Assembly (NCBI GenBank): GCA_902795215.1
Contig: CADBKG010000003.1
Span: 1-64,000 of the forward strand
Direction of reading: 5' to 3'
Length of the DNA stretch: 64,000 bases
From: an uncultured Erysipelotrichaceae bacterium
GTDB taxonomy: Bacteria; Bacillota_I; Bacilli_A; RF39; UBA660
Of this stretch, positions 7,961 through 17,600 are shown piece after piece. Every line of letters begins with the position of its first letter. Positions within the stretch are counted from its first letter, which is position 1. A model generated the notes under the pieces. That model saw nothing but the letters and a program-made list of their open reading frames with translations, was not told the DNA's origin and searched no databases. A program made the translations under genes and the position numbers.

Positions 7961-8872
7961 ATGAAAATAAGTATAATTGGCTCAGGTGTTTTTGCAAAGG
8001 CTATCGCAGCTCTAATTACAAGCAATGGACACAGTCTTACTATGTGGACAGAAGAAGACAATCCTAGGAAAATAGTCGTTCCAAGAAAAGTAAAAGTAAC
8101 AAACGATATAAAAGTTGCAACAGAAGATAAAGATGTAATTTTCATGCTTATAGGTTCCAAATATATGAAAAGTACTTTAGCTTCTATGAAACCATATTAT
8201 AATAAATCGCTAATTGTTATAGGTTCTAAAGGACTACTTGATGCTGGAAAAACATTGTATCAATTAACAAAAGAAGAATTACACACTAGTAATATTGGTG
8301 TTATTTCTGGACCAACTTTTGCAATTGATGTTAAAAATCTAGAACCTGTTGGCTTTACCTATGCTGATAAGAACAAAGATAATTATAAATTGCTTAGAGA
8401 ATTATTTCAAACTTCTATTAAAGAATATACTATTAATACTGAAGAAATTGAAATATGTGCGTCTATTAAAAATGTTTATGCAATTGGAAGTGGGATTATA
8501 TATGGCTTTAACTTTGGTATGTCTACTAGAGTATTATATTTAATGAAAGTAATTGAGGAAATAAAATTAATATTGAAATCACTTAATCTAACTAGTAAAG
8601 AAATATATTCATATGCTGGTATTGGAGACTTATTTTTAACTTCTTCTAGTCCAAATTCTAGAAACTTTACTTTAGGTACTATCATATCAATGGGAAGAAA
8701 AAAAGAAGTAAATGAATTCTTGCATAAAAATACCGTTGAAGGATATGAGAATTTATTATCTTTTTATAAATATTTACAAGAAAAAAGTATAGAAGCACCT
8801 ATACTTACAAAATTATATAAAATATTAATCGAAGATGCTAAACCAAAGAGCCTTATTGAGATTCTTCACTAG
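7961..8872 (+). CDS. gpsA: NAD(P)-dependent glycerol-3-phosphate dehydrogenase
   Basis: 303 residues. Converts dihydroxyacetone phosphate to sn-glycerol-3-phosphate for phospholipid synthesis. N-terminal Rossmann fold (SIIGSGVFAKAIA), SGPTFAIDV, the catalytic-lysine helix KNVYAIGSGIIYGF, and the substrate-binding region GIGDLFLTSSSPNSRN are present, with VEGYENL near the end. It is shorter than most GpsA proteins (about 330-340). Shine-Dalgarno AAAGAAGGA overlaps the end of rarA. Its last 20 bases overlap the 3' end of the convergent cotE gene. Confidence 0.92.
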   Translation: MKISIIGSGVFAKAIAALITSNGHSLTMWTEEDNPRKIVVPRKVKVTNDIKVATEDKDVIFMLIGSKYMKSTLASMKPYYNKSLIVIGSKGLLDAGKTLYQLTKEELHTSNIGVISGPTFAIDVKNLEPVGFTYADKNKDNYKLLRELFQTSIKEYTINTEEIEICASIKNVYAIGSGIIYGFNFGMSTRVLYLMKVIEEIKLILKSLNLTSKEIYSYAGIGDLFLTSSSPNSRNFTLGTIISMGRKKEVNEFLHKNTVEGYENLLSFYKYLQEKSIEAPILTKLYKILIEDAKPKSLIEILH

Positions 8873-9416
8873 CATCTTTTTCTTCATCTAAATATTCTTC
8901 TGTTACCTCATTATCTATATCTTCAAATACTTCGTCATTTACTTCTTCATCTATTATTTCTTCATAATCATCGTAATCATCCTCTGCACTTACTTTTATT
9001 TTAGTATCCCCTACTACTTCAACGCCTAGTTCTTTGTGCATAGTAAATTTAATGTTATTACCATCTACATTAACATCAATAACATTTGGATCACTCAAAC
9101 TACTAACTATTATTTCTTTTTTATTAGATAAACTTGAATCATTTATATTTACATTCATTTTATCATTATATGAATAAGTATTAGAAGCTACCCCTGTTTT
9201 GCTGTTATTATCATATGAATACCAAACATTTATATCAAAATTACCAGAAACAAATATATCATTATTTACACTATTTCCATCAAATTTATGATTTGTTATC
9301 CAACATCCAAGCACGGTATCTGGTTTGTTCTCTGGAGTAATTGTATACTCCTTTTCACTAGCCTTTTTCCCCTTTCCAACTACTGCTTTAGTAACAATCT
9401 CTTTAAAATATGCCAT
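8853..9416 (-). CDS. cotE: outer spore coat morphogenetic protein CotE
   Basis: 187 residues. The N-terminal 130 residues follow B. subtilis CotE closely as I recall it: FKEIVTKAVVGKGKK, ITPENKPDTVLGCWITNHK and GNFDINVWYSYDNNSKT all match its core. The C-terminal 55 residues are almost all Asp/Glu, also a CotE hallmark. CotE is made in the mother cell and directs outer coat assembly; it is a marker of Bacilli spore formers. Start set by AGGAGGTATTATTT. The final codons overlap gpsA on the other strand. A sigma-K-like element lies just upstream. Confidence 0.93.
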   Translation of the reverse strand: MAYFKEIVTKAVVGKGKKASEKEYTITPENKPDTVLGCWITNHKFDGNSVNNDIFVSGNFDINVWYSYDNNSKTGVASNTYSYNDKMNVNINDSSLSNKKEIIVSSLSDPNVIDVNVDGNNIKFTMHKELGVEVVGDTKIKVSAEDDYDDYEEIIDEEVNDEVFEDIDNEVTEEYLDEEKDASEESQ

Positions 9417-9434
9417 AAATAATACCTCCTATAT

Positions 9435-9462
9435 TAAAGTATGATAACTACTAGTTATTTGT
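9435..9462 (-). promoter_or_regulatory. possible mother-cell (sigma-K/E-like) promoter of cotE
   Basis: On the minus strand, AC (9462-9461) and CATACTTTA (9443-9435) are 17 bases apart, matching the sigma-K pattern AC-N16/17-CATA-N3-TA. The implied start would leave only a very short leader before the ribosome binding site, so this is tentative. Confidence 0.35.
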
Positions 9463-9507
9463 ACCATATTTTTAAAAATTATGATACAATTAAATAGAGG
9501 TGAAAAT

Positions 9508-9873
9508 ATGGATATTTTTTGTAAAATTATAAATGGAGAAATTCCTTCAAACTGCCCATATGAAAATGAGTATGTCAAATGTATTATGGATGCTAATCCA
9601 AATAGTCCAGGTCATTTATTAATATTACCAAAAAAGCATTATACTGATGCACTTGAAATGGACGAGGATACACTAAAAGAAATACATAAAACTGCCCAAA
9701 CAATGATAGGTAAAATGATGGAAGGCTATGAAGGCATAGATGGAGTTGTAATGATAGTCAATTTCGGTAAACCACAGATTATTAAACACTATCATTTGCA
9801 TTTAGTACCAACTTATCATGATAAAGAACCTAACATGTCACAGGAAGAAGCATGTGAAATTTTAAAAAAATAA
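9508..9873 (+). CDS. HIT family nucleotide hydrolase/transferase
   Basis: 121 residues from ATG 9508 (AGAGGTGAAAAT precedes it; the upstream in-frame ATG at 9481 lacks a site). It opens with DIFCKIINGEIPS and carries the histidine triad HYHLHLVP near residue 98, which forms the nucleotide phosphoramidase/hydrolase site; LLILPKKHYTD and VVMIVNFGKP are further HIT family features. Members cleave nucleotidyl substrates such as AMP-lysine or dinucleoside polyphosphates. Divergent from cotE. Confidence 0.93.
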   Translation: MDIFCKIINGEIPSNCPYENEYVKCIMDANPNSPGHLLILPKKHYTDALEMDEDTLKEIHKTAQTMIGKMMEGYEGIDGVVMIVNFGKPQIIKHYHLHLVPTYHDKEPNMSQEEACEILKK

Positions 9874-9936
9874 AACTTTTTAGTTGTATTTTTTTTAATT
9901 TTGTATTATTATATATGCCACGTGGGGTGGTTTTAT

Positions 9937-10254
9937 ATGGAAAATATTTCAAGATTAAAAGAATTAAGGGAATCAAAGGCTTTAACACAAAGTGATCTAG
10001 CATTATATTTAGGTATGAGACAACAACAATATAGTAGATATGAAATCGGTAAAAGAGAGATACCACTTAGTATACTTGTTGAACTTGCTGATTTTTACAG
10101 CACATCAATAGATTATATCTTATCTAGAACAGATGTTTTTAAACCATATAAAAAGGGAGTTAATTTTCCTATAAAAGTTAAAGCATCAAGAAGAAAAACA
10201 AATACAAATGTCGGATCCGTTCCACTAAAGAAAAGAGCGATTAATATAAATTAA
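9937..10254 (+). CDS. XRE family helix-turn-helix regulator
   Basis: 105 residues from ATG 9937, preceded by GTGGGGTGG. Residues 5-60 are a classic Cro/C1 fold: RLKELRESKALTQSDLALYL and QQQYSRYEIGKREIPLSILV, then LADFYSTSIDYIL. The tail is short, basic and probably disordered (KVKASRRKTN). A small repressor-like protein of unknown target; no prophage genes surround it. It ends in a strong terminator shared with convergent mltG. Confidence 0.9.
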   Translation: MENISRLKELRESKALTQSDLALYLGMRQQQYSRYEIGKREIPLSILVELADFYSTSIDYILSRTDVFKPYKKGVNFPIKVKASRRKTNTNVGSVPLKKRAININ

Positions 10255-10266
10255 TCACTCTTTTTT
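10235..10266. terminator. bidirectional intrinsic terminator
   Basis: GAGCGATTAAT and ATTAATCACTC arms (one mismatch) around ATAA, then TTTTTT on the + side and an A-run on the other. It separates the XRE gene from convergent mltG and overlaps the XRE stop codon. Confidence 0.85.
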
Positions 10267-11368
10267 AATTGTATGTATACCATAAACCTTCTTGTTTTAA
10301 TCTAGCTACTGTATTATTATGTTCTGCATCTGTTTTAGAAAAATATACTTTTCCATTTTTATCAGCTACAAAGTATAAATAATCACTTGCTGAAGGAGTT
10401 ATCGCAGCTTTCAAGGCATCTAATCCAGGTGAGGCTATTGGTCCTACTGGAAGTCCTTTAACACATGAAGTATTTCTTGTATTATATCCATTACATGAAT
10501 TTAGTTCGCTAACTCTTAAATCGCTTGTAAAGTCTTTATTAACAGCATAGTAAGTCGTAACATCACTACCTAGTGCAATACCATTATTTAATCTGTTTAT
10601 AAAAACTCCGGCGATTCCAGCCCTATCATTTGTCCCTGCTCCTTCAAGTTCTACAATACTAGCAAGAGTTATAATCTGATGAATGCTAAATGAACTAGCT
10701 TTTATTTCATTATCTAATGAATTTAATTTAAGTTCAGTATTATCAAGCATCTTTTCAATTATTTCTTTAATAGAACTTGTTTTATAAAAAGTATAAGTAT
10801 CTGGGAACAAATAACCCTCAAGAGGATGATATATATTTTCATTTAATATATCAGTAGATAAAAACGAATACTTATTAATCAGATCATTAACATATTCTTT
10901 ATCATCAAGTGTATTCATAACTTCATCATAATCATAATCAAAGTTTTTACTTATGGTTTCAGCGTAATTAGTAAGTCGCTTTCCTTCTACAAAAGTAACT
11001 GTTATATCTTCTTTTTCAGTTTTGCCATCATTTATAGCCTTAAATATATATTTAGCACTCATTTTTTGACTAAATTTATATGTACCTTTTTGTGCGCTAT
11101 AATGATGTAATTTAACATATACTTTAGAAGTAAACTTGTTTTTTATAAGTTTTTCTTCTTTTAAATTATTAATTACAGTACTTATTGCTTCACCATCATT
11201 AACAGTAAATAATATATCTTTATCATTTCTTTTATCTACTGGTGTAAGAGAAAATACATAAAATAGTATTATAAATATTAAAAATAATATTAATAATCCT
11301 AATATAGTTAATATAATGTTTCTTTTATTTTTGAATATCTTATTTATCACTTTCGTCTTCCTTTTCAT
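10265..11368 (-). CDS. mltG: endolytic peptidoglycan transglycosylase MltG (YceG family)
   Basis: 367 residues. Cleaves nascent glycan strands at the membrane and so sets chain length. One N-terminal membrane helix (about residues 18-40), a LysM-like region, then the YceG core: SIVELEGAG with the catalytic Glu, GVFINRLNNGIALGSDVTTYYAV, NTSCVKGLPVGPIASPG and YLYFVADKNGKVYFSKT. Complete. It overlaps the DUF1292 gene by 29 bases; a GTG seven codons in has better ribosome-binding-site spacing and could be the true start. Last gene of the ireB-ruvX-DUF1292-mltG set conserved across Firmicutes. Confidence 0.93.
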   Translation of the reverse strand: MKRKTKVINKIFKNKRNIILTILGLLILFLIFIILFYVFSLTPVDKRNDKDILFTVNDGEAISTVINNLKEEKLIKNKFTSKVYVKLHHYSAQKGTYKFSQKMSAKYIFKAINDGKTEKEDITVTFVEGKRLTNYAETISKNFDYDYDEVMNTLDDKEYVNDLINKYSFLSTDILNENIYHPLEGYLFPDTYTFYKTSSIKEIIEKMLDNTELKLNSLDNEIKASSFSIHQIITLASIVELEGAGTNDRAGIAGVFINRLNNGIALGSDVTTYYAVNKDFTSDLRVSELNSCNGYNTRNTSCVKGLPVGPIASPGLDALKAAITPSASDYLYFVADKNGKVYFSKTDAEHNNTVARLKQEGLWYTYN

Positions 11369-11642
11369 TCCTTAATATATTTCTTTGTGCACTATTAAGC
11401 ACGTTTTCTATCATAGTCCATTCTTCTTCAGTAGTAATAGGAGTAAGATCTAAGCTTTCCCCTTCCCCATCATAGATACTGGCATATGTTTTATAGTTTT
11501 TGTTTTCATCTAAAGTATAATCAGTATATATAATATAGTTTTTACCGAATTCTTTTGATTCTACAGTTAAGATAACTTCAAATTCTCTACTGTTTCCTTT
11601 ATCATCTTCTAAGGTAAAAACATTTTTATTGTCTTTCTTCAT
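11340..11642 (-). CDS. DUF1292 family protein (YrzB-like)
   Basis: 100 residues. The core FTLEDDKGNSREFEVILTVE and NYIIYTDYTLDENKN are typical of DUF1292, a small acidic beta-rich protein of unknown function that follows ruvX in many Firmicutes. The C-terminal helix (EEEWTMIENVLNSA) is also characteristic. Ribosome binding site GGGAGAGAGA. Overlaps ruvX by 17 bases, so translation is probably coupled. Confidence 0.9.
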   Translation of the reverse strand: MKKDNKNVFTLEDDKGNSREFEVILTVESKEFGKNYIIYTDYTLDENKNYKTYASIYDGEGESLDLTPITTEEEWTMIENVLNSAQRNILRNEKEDESDK

Positions 11643-12057
11643 TCTCTCTCCCTTTCATTCTAATAAATGTATCAAGTATAACAGACGCTGCGACTGCATC
11701 GATTACTTTTTTTCTTTTTTCGCGTCTCATTCCTTCACCAATTAGATAACTTTCAGCTTCCATAGTAGATAACCTTTCATCAACTAGGTTAATTTTAATA
11801 TCTGTTTTTGTTTCTAATTGATTTTTAAAATCAAGACTTCTTTGAGATGCAAAACCAAGAGAATTATCCATATTTTTAGGCAACCCTAAAGCTATTTCAT
11901 TAATCTCTTTCTCTTTTATTATATCTAATACTCTATTTATAGCGTCTTCTATATTACTATATTTAATTGTTTCATATGGACTTGAAATAGTCCCTGTTTT
12001 ATCAGTAATGGCCACTCCAAGAGTTTTAGTACCTAAATCTAATCCTAAATATCTCAT
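11626..12057 (-). CDS. ruvX: RuvX/YqgF family RNase H-fold nuclease (putative Holliday junction resolvase)
   Basis: 143 residues. It starts RYLGLDLGTKTLGVAITD, carrying the first catalytic Asp of the RNase H-like fold; ALGLPKNMDNSLG and INLVDERLSTMEAE (catalytic Glu), then DAVAASVILDTF with a last Asp. The family acts in pre-16S rRNA 5' maturation and has been proposed as a Holliday junction resolvase. Start overlaps the ireB stop by 4 bases. Normal length. Confidence 0.94.
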   Translation of the reverse strand: MRYLGLDLGTKTLGVAITDKTGTISSPYETIKYSNIEDAINRVLDIIKEKEINEIALGLPKNMDNSLGFASQRSLDFKNQLETKTDIKINLVDERLSTMEAESYLIGEGMRREKRKKVIDAVAASVILDTFIRMKGRENEERQ

Positions 12058-12293
12058 TTAATATAGTTCTTTAACAATGTTTCGACGATTTTAGCTCTAT
12101 CTAAACTTGTTATTTTCTTTCTAGAGTCTTTATAGCTAGAAATATAACCTGAATCTCCACTTAGTAAGTATCCTACTAATTGATTAATTGGATTATATCC
12201 CCTTTCTTCTAGCGCGTCATAAATTTCAAGTAATGTCTTTTGCACTAGTGCTGACTCAATTTCTTCAACATTAAATAGTCTTGTCTCATACAT
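12054..12293 (-). CDS. ireB: IreB family regulatory phosphoprotein (UPF0297)
   Basis: 79 residues, a near-invariant small protein in Firmicutes: RLFNVEEIESALVQKTLLEIYDALEERGYNPINQLVGYLLSGD is the family core, interrupted by nothing. In Enterococcus IreB is phosphorylated by the PASTA kinase IreK and limits cephalosporin resistance. The cognate kinase/phosphatase pair (PrkC, PrpC) is in this window at 58876-61349. Leads the ruvX operon; alaS, its usual upstream neighbour in Bacillus, is instead 27 kb away. Confidence 0.94.
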   Translation of the reverse strand: MYETRLFNVEEIESALVQKTLLEIYDALEERGYNPINQLVGYLLSGDSGYISSYKDSRKKITSLDRAKIVETLLKNYIK

Positions 12294-12325
12294 AATAATA
12301 CCTCACATCTTTCCTTTTAAGTAGA

Positions 12326-14578
12326 TTATTCCCCTTCATTATTCTCTACTTTTACTAGTACTTCACGTGGTTTGGAACCATTTTGTGGGCCAACTATTCC
12401 TCTTTCTTCTAATAAATCGATTATCCTTGCGGCTCGATTATATCCAATTTTAAATCTTCTTTGGATTAATGATGCACTAACTTTTCCAGTTTTTACAGCG
12501 AATTCTACAATTTCACCGTATAATACATCATCATCTCCAGCGCCAACATCTACACCACCAGCCATATGATCGCTTGTTTCGATTTCGTTTAAGCTATTAT
12601 CATAACTAGCGGCTTGTTGTTTTGAAACATATGTAATTAATCTATCAACTTCATCATCACTAATAAAGTTTCCTTGTATACGAGTTGGTACATTTTCACC
12701 CATTGGTAAATATAGCATATCACCTTTACCAAGAAGTTTTTCTGCTCCGCCCATATCAAGTATTGTTCTTGAATCTATTTGACTTGCTACTGCAAATGCT
12801 ATTCTAGATGGAATATTCGCTTTTACAACACCTGTAATTACATCTGTAGATGGACGCTGAGTTGCAACTATTAAATGAATACCTGCAGCACGTGCCATTT
12901 GAGTGATACGCATTATTGAGTCTTCTACATCTTTTTTGGCCACTACCATTAAATCAGCAAGCTCATCAATGATTACAACTAAATAATACATTTCATCCAT
13001 TACTTTTTTACCAGCAGATTCATTTTTCTTCCTTACCATTTCATTGTAACCTGCAATATTTTTTACATTCTTTTCAGCAAATTCATCATAACGTTTTTCC
13101 ATTATAGCAACTACTTTTTGTAATGCAGCTGAAGCTTTTTTAGGATCACTAACTACTGGCCATAAAAGATGTGGAATACCATTATAATTTGATAATTCAA
13201 CTTTTTTAGGATCCACCATGACAAGTTTAACTTCTTCTGGTTTTTTCTTCATTAATATTGAAGCAATGAAACTATTTATACATACAGATTTACCAGATCC
13301 AGTAGAACCAGCTACTAATAAATGTGGCATTTTAGATATATCTGCAAATTTTATAGCCCCCATAATATCTTTACCAAGAGCAACTGGAATATTTGCTTTT
13401 TCTGCTTCTTTTGTTGGTCTTGATAAAACCTCTCTAATTGGCACAGACGCCACTTTACTATTAGGTATTTCTATACCAACAGTACTTTTACCAGGAATAG
13501 GCGCTTGAATTCTAACTTGTTTTGCAGCTAATGCAAGGGCTATTTCTTTATTAATACTTGTAATTCTACTAACTTTAGTACCAGCGGTAATTTCAACTTC
13601 AAACTGAGTTACAGCAGGTCCTTCATGTATTTCTACAACTCTACCATTTATTTGGAAATCGCTAAGTACTCTTTCTAGATTTGCTTTATTGTTTTGTAAA
13701 AACTCTGTAGAATTTAGTTTTCCCTGTGGTTTAGGTTTATCTAATATATCAAGAGTTGGTAAAACATAATTAGTGTTTGAGCTTTCATGTTGTTCAACCT
13801 CAGGAGCACTTAAATTATTATTTAAATTCATTGATAATTGTTCTTGTTTTCCTTGTCCAAGTACTTCCCCCATATTATTATATACTTTAACATTTTCAAG
13901 AGTTGGAGTACATATTGTATCTTCAAGTGATTTCTCTTCTTTACGTTTTTTCTTGGATAGCTTTCCTTCAACTTCATCTTCATCTTCATCTTCGTCATCT
14001 TCATCGTCTTCAATACGTGCTTTACCCATTAAACTCTTAATAAAATTAAATATGTCTGCAAGTTTAATATTAAATATTAATACAATACCTAATATTAAAA
14101 ATACAAGCAATATTATTTTAGTTCCAGTATAATCAAACAAATTAGTAAATGCTATAGTAAATAATCCACCAATTATACCACCACCAGAATTAACAGTTAA
14201 TGATACATTTGTATTCATAAAATTATCAATAGTAGCTTCTATTATACCCATTCCACTTAAATTCTCCTTAATTGCATACTCCAAATGTGAATATGTAAGT
14301 ATCGCAATAAGCAAAAGATAAAACCCAATTAATCTAGAAGTAAAATAATTAGGTTTCTTCCTATTTATAAGCATATATACACCCAGGATACTTATCATCG
14401 CTAAAAAGATTACATACCATGTTCCCATAAGAAAAATAGCAAAACCTTTAATAAGAGTACCAACAGGCCCAAATTCCCCGAAACCAAGAATTCCAACCAA
14501 TATAAAAAATACTCCCCATAATTCTACTTTATATGAAACTTTTTTCTTTGAAGTTTTACTTGTTTTTTTCTTTGCCAT
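12326..14578 (-). CDS. ftsK: DNA translocase FtsK/SpoIIIE
   Basis: About 750 residues. Four N-terminal membrane helices (residues 20-175), a short acidic linker (run of D/E near 190-205), then the motor: Walker A GSTGSGKS near 424-431, VMVDPKKVELSNYNGIPHL, DELADLMVV, and ATQRPSTDVITG. The C-terminal winged-helix gamma domain is present (FKIGYNRAARIIDLLEERG). It pumps DNA through the septum, activates XerCD at dif and, as SpoIIIE, packs the forespore chromosome. ATG at 14578 is preferred over 14593 because GGTGAAG lies 5-12 bases before it. Only one such gene is in the window. Confidence 0.96.
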   Translation of the reverse strand: MAKKKTSKTSKKKVSYKVELWGVFFILVGILGFGEFGPVGTLIKGFAIFLMGTWYVIFLAMISILGVYMLINRKKPNYFTSRLIGFYLLLIAILTYSHLEYAIKENLSGMGIIEATIDNFMNTNVSLTVNSGGGIIGGLFTIAFTNLFDYTGTKIILLVFLILGIVLIFNIKLADIFNFIKSLMGKARIEDDEDDEDEDEDEVEGKLSKKKRKEEKSLEDTICTPTLENVKVYNNMGEVLGQGKQEQLSMNLNNNLSAPEVEQHESSNTNYVLPTLDILDKPKPQGKLNSTEFLQNNKANLERVLSDFQINGRVVEIHEGPAVTQFEVEITAGTKVSRITSINKEIALALAAKQVRIQAPIPGKSTVGIEIPNSKVASVPIREVLSRPTKEAEKANIPVALGKDIMGAIKFADISKMPHLLVAGSTGSGKSVCINSFIASILMKKKPEEVKLVMVDPKKVELSNYNGIPHLLWPVVSDPKKASAALQKVVAIMEKRYDEFAEKNVKNIAGYNEMVRKKNESAGKKVMDEMYYLVVIIDELADLMVVAKKDVEDSIMRITQMARAAGIHLIVATQRPSTDVITGVVKANIPSRIAFAVASQIDSRTILDMGGAEKLLGKGDMLYLPMGENVPTRIQGNFISDDEVDRLITYVSKQQAASYDNSLNEIETSDHMAGGVDVGAGDDDVLYGEIVEFAVKTGKVSASLIQRRFKIGYNRAARIIDLLEERGIVGPQNGSKPREVLVKVENNEGE

Positions 14579-14623
14579 CTTTAACTTCACCATAATAATT
14601 ATATAATAAATAAGCTTTTTAGT

Positions 14624-14652
14624 AAAGAAAAAAAGACTTTTTTAAAGCCTTT
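14624..14652 (-). terminator. intrinsic terminator after the VWA surface protein gene
   Basis: On the minus strand AGGCTTT and AAAGTCT (one G-T pair) fold around AAA, then a long T-run; directly after the stop at 14654. Confidence 0.7.
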
Positions 14653-14653
14653 T

Positions 14654-17600
14654 CTAACCTACATCGACAATATATGGATAATCAACGCTTCCATTACCAT
14701 CAGAGTATTCTATTTCTGGAATAAGTGAAATAACAGGTCTTACTCCATTTACACCATATCCTGTTCCATACCAAGTAAATGTACCATTGATTTGTCCGCC
14801 AGTACTAACAGTTCTAATTGCCAGCTCATGAGTATTAACATAATATGGATTCATAAGCATATATTGACTACCAGATTTTAAATAATAATTATTAGAATTT
14901 TTATTACCTGCTTCATATCTTGCAAGATATGCTTCAGGAACTGTTAAAAGTCCAACAGGATAATTTAGTTTTCCATTACCAATTTCATCTGATACTGAGA
15001 ATCTATCAGTTTGATGTTCGCAGGTTAATGTCAAATCATTTTCTCTAAAGTCTCCCCATCCTCTAAAACCAGAAGTTATTGGAAGACTTTGCCATGTTGG
15101 ATAACCATGCATATTACCATTTTCTGTCCAACCATAAGTATCTTCCATAGTCCTGTCGTTACAATATATTGTATCTTCTATAAAATCACCAAATTTAGTT
15201 GTGCTTGCCTCATTAACAGGAATATCTAAATTATTTCTATACCAATTTTCTACGTATTTTTTAATGTTAGATTCTGTAGTGTTTACGTTATCAGCATATA
15301 ACATATCATTTTTAGCTTCTTCTATACCTTTTCCATCTGATATTTTGATATACCAGGCTTCATTTTCTCTAGTAAAGTAAATAAAATATATATCTTTACA
15401 TACACCACTTGTGTTAAAGCATGTATAATGAGTGCTATTTAAATCCATATAATTATCTTGGAAATCCCAAAATGTTTTACTTGTCCCTGATAATGTATAA
15501 TTTGTTCCATCGTAAGTAAATGTATTACTATATTTAAAATTATCAGTTATTGTTTTATGAACAAGCTGAACATCATTTGTATCAGACATATAATATATAC
15601 TATTGCATGTAGTAGAAACATAATCAGGGCAAGAATACATTCCTTTTATTTCTTGATATTCTTGATTCCACTCGCTTTTCTTAAGTGACTTAATTCCCGT
15701 TATTGTATAAGTACCATCACCATTATCTATATACTCTGTTCCAAAATTAATTGTTATATCTGTTTCAGGTACTCCTCTTCCTTGTTCTAATACTAAATTA
15801 TACATCTTACTATCGCTTACATCACTTACGTAATATAATTTAGTGCACGTATCGTTTTCTAATATATCACTTTTACAAGTATATAATCCTTTAATATCGT
15901 TATATTCATCTGGCCATGAAGTAAATGTTTTTAGTGCACTTTCATCAGTGTTTTTAATCTTATATTTTCCTCCAGTATATTCATAGGTATCACCATAGTA
16001 ATATTTAGGAGCATCTAACATATATACGCTTTCAAGTATAGGCTGTGATGCATAGAAAGTTCTTTTTGTCTGTTGATATACTTTATTATACATATAACCA
16101 TAATATGCAAGAGATTCTGAACCAGTATTCCATCTTGCTTCACCTATTTGGGCGGCACTTGCTAAGTTATTACATGAGTACGAATTAGTATCTAAATCAT
16201 ATACAGGAACACCATTATATATCATTTTTACTCCACCAGTTACTGTGGTACGCATCATTTTCCAGCAGAAATTACCAAATATAACGTTATTATCCATATT
16301 TCCACCTTTGTAATAATATACATCATATGTTTCATCTTCTGCTAAAGTTTTATTCGTATCATTAATTGCCCTTGTGTATTCAAAAGCAGACCTATTATTC
16401 TCAGCATCATATTTTACTTGAGAATATAAAGTAGCTTTTGTTGCCATTTTACCTTCAGTTGATTTTTCTATGCTTTGTCTACTCCATACACCTTTAATAT
16501 GAACATCATGCCCAGGCATAACAAAATAATCATCGTTAATAAGCTTTACATCAAGCTCTTGTATTTTATATCCATGAAAGGCATAACCTGCACAAGTTAA
16601 GGAAACCTCTTTCTTTTCTACTCTATCAAAAACATAATAACCTTCTTCAGATTCTTCTTTTAATCTTTCACAACCTTCTGGAGGATTTGTGTCATAATAT
16701 ACTTTATGATATGGATTTAATACAGGTGTATCATTTGTCTCTTTATTTACTTCATTAATTCCTTGAACTAATGTATTAATATCTAAATGAGTATTTGTAT
16801 TATAAAATCCTTCTTGATCAACATATTGATCTTTCAAAGTAAGAATCACTTCCATATTTGCAAGTTGACCTGTTTTAATCTTATTATTCATATTCCAAGT
16901 AATTTTACTATCCTGAAGAGTTGCACTTCCATAATTAACCGTAATATCTTCACTTGAAACATCAAAATAATTAGTATTTACATAATCATTTATTAGAAAT
17001 TTATTATATGAATAAGGCGCTAAAACGGCATTTTTTAATATTTCACTAATATCGCTATGCCATGCAACATATTGATTATCACTAACATCAATAATTTCTT
17101 TAATAACAGAATTTCCCATTTCATATTGCACACCATCAACTCTAATAAATGGATATTTACTTTTTAAAATATCGAATGTATTAACCTGATTATTTGCTTC
17201 AACATTTGGATAACCATCAGTTAAGAACAATATAGAGACATCTCTAGTACCATCATAGTTATAATCATCAAGTATTCTTTCTACATTTTTATAGGCAGCA
17301 TTATAATTTGTATTACCACCAACAGTAATCCCATCAACAAGTGTTTCAAGTTCTTCTCTATCATTTGTTAAATCACTAAGAATAGTTGAACTATCTGAAA
17401 AGGATATCAAAGCCACTTTATTATCGAGTGAGCTTACGCCAAATAGATAAGTAAATAAGTTTTTTGTATCTTTTTTTACTTCCTCCATCTTTTCATCTTG
17501 CATTGAACCAGATATATCATATACAAGTATTACATCTTTAGGTTTTTTAGTAGGCATAATAACTGTATTAGCAGTTAATGTTAGTTTAACTTTATTTTTA

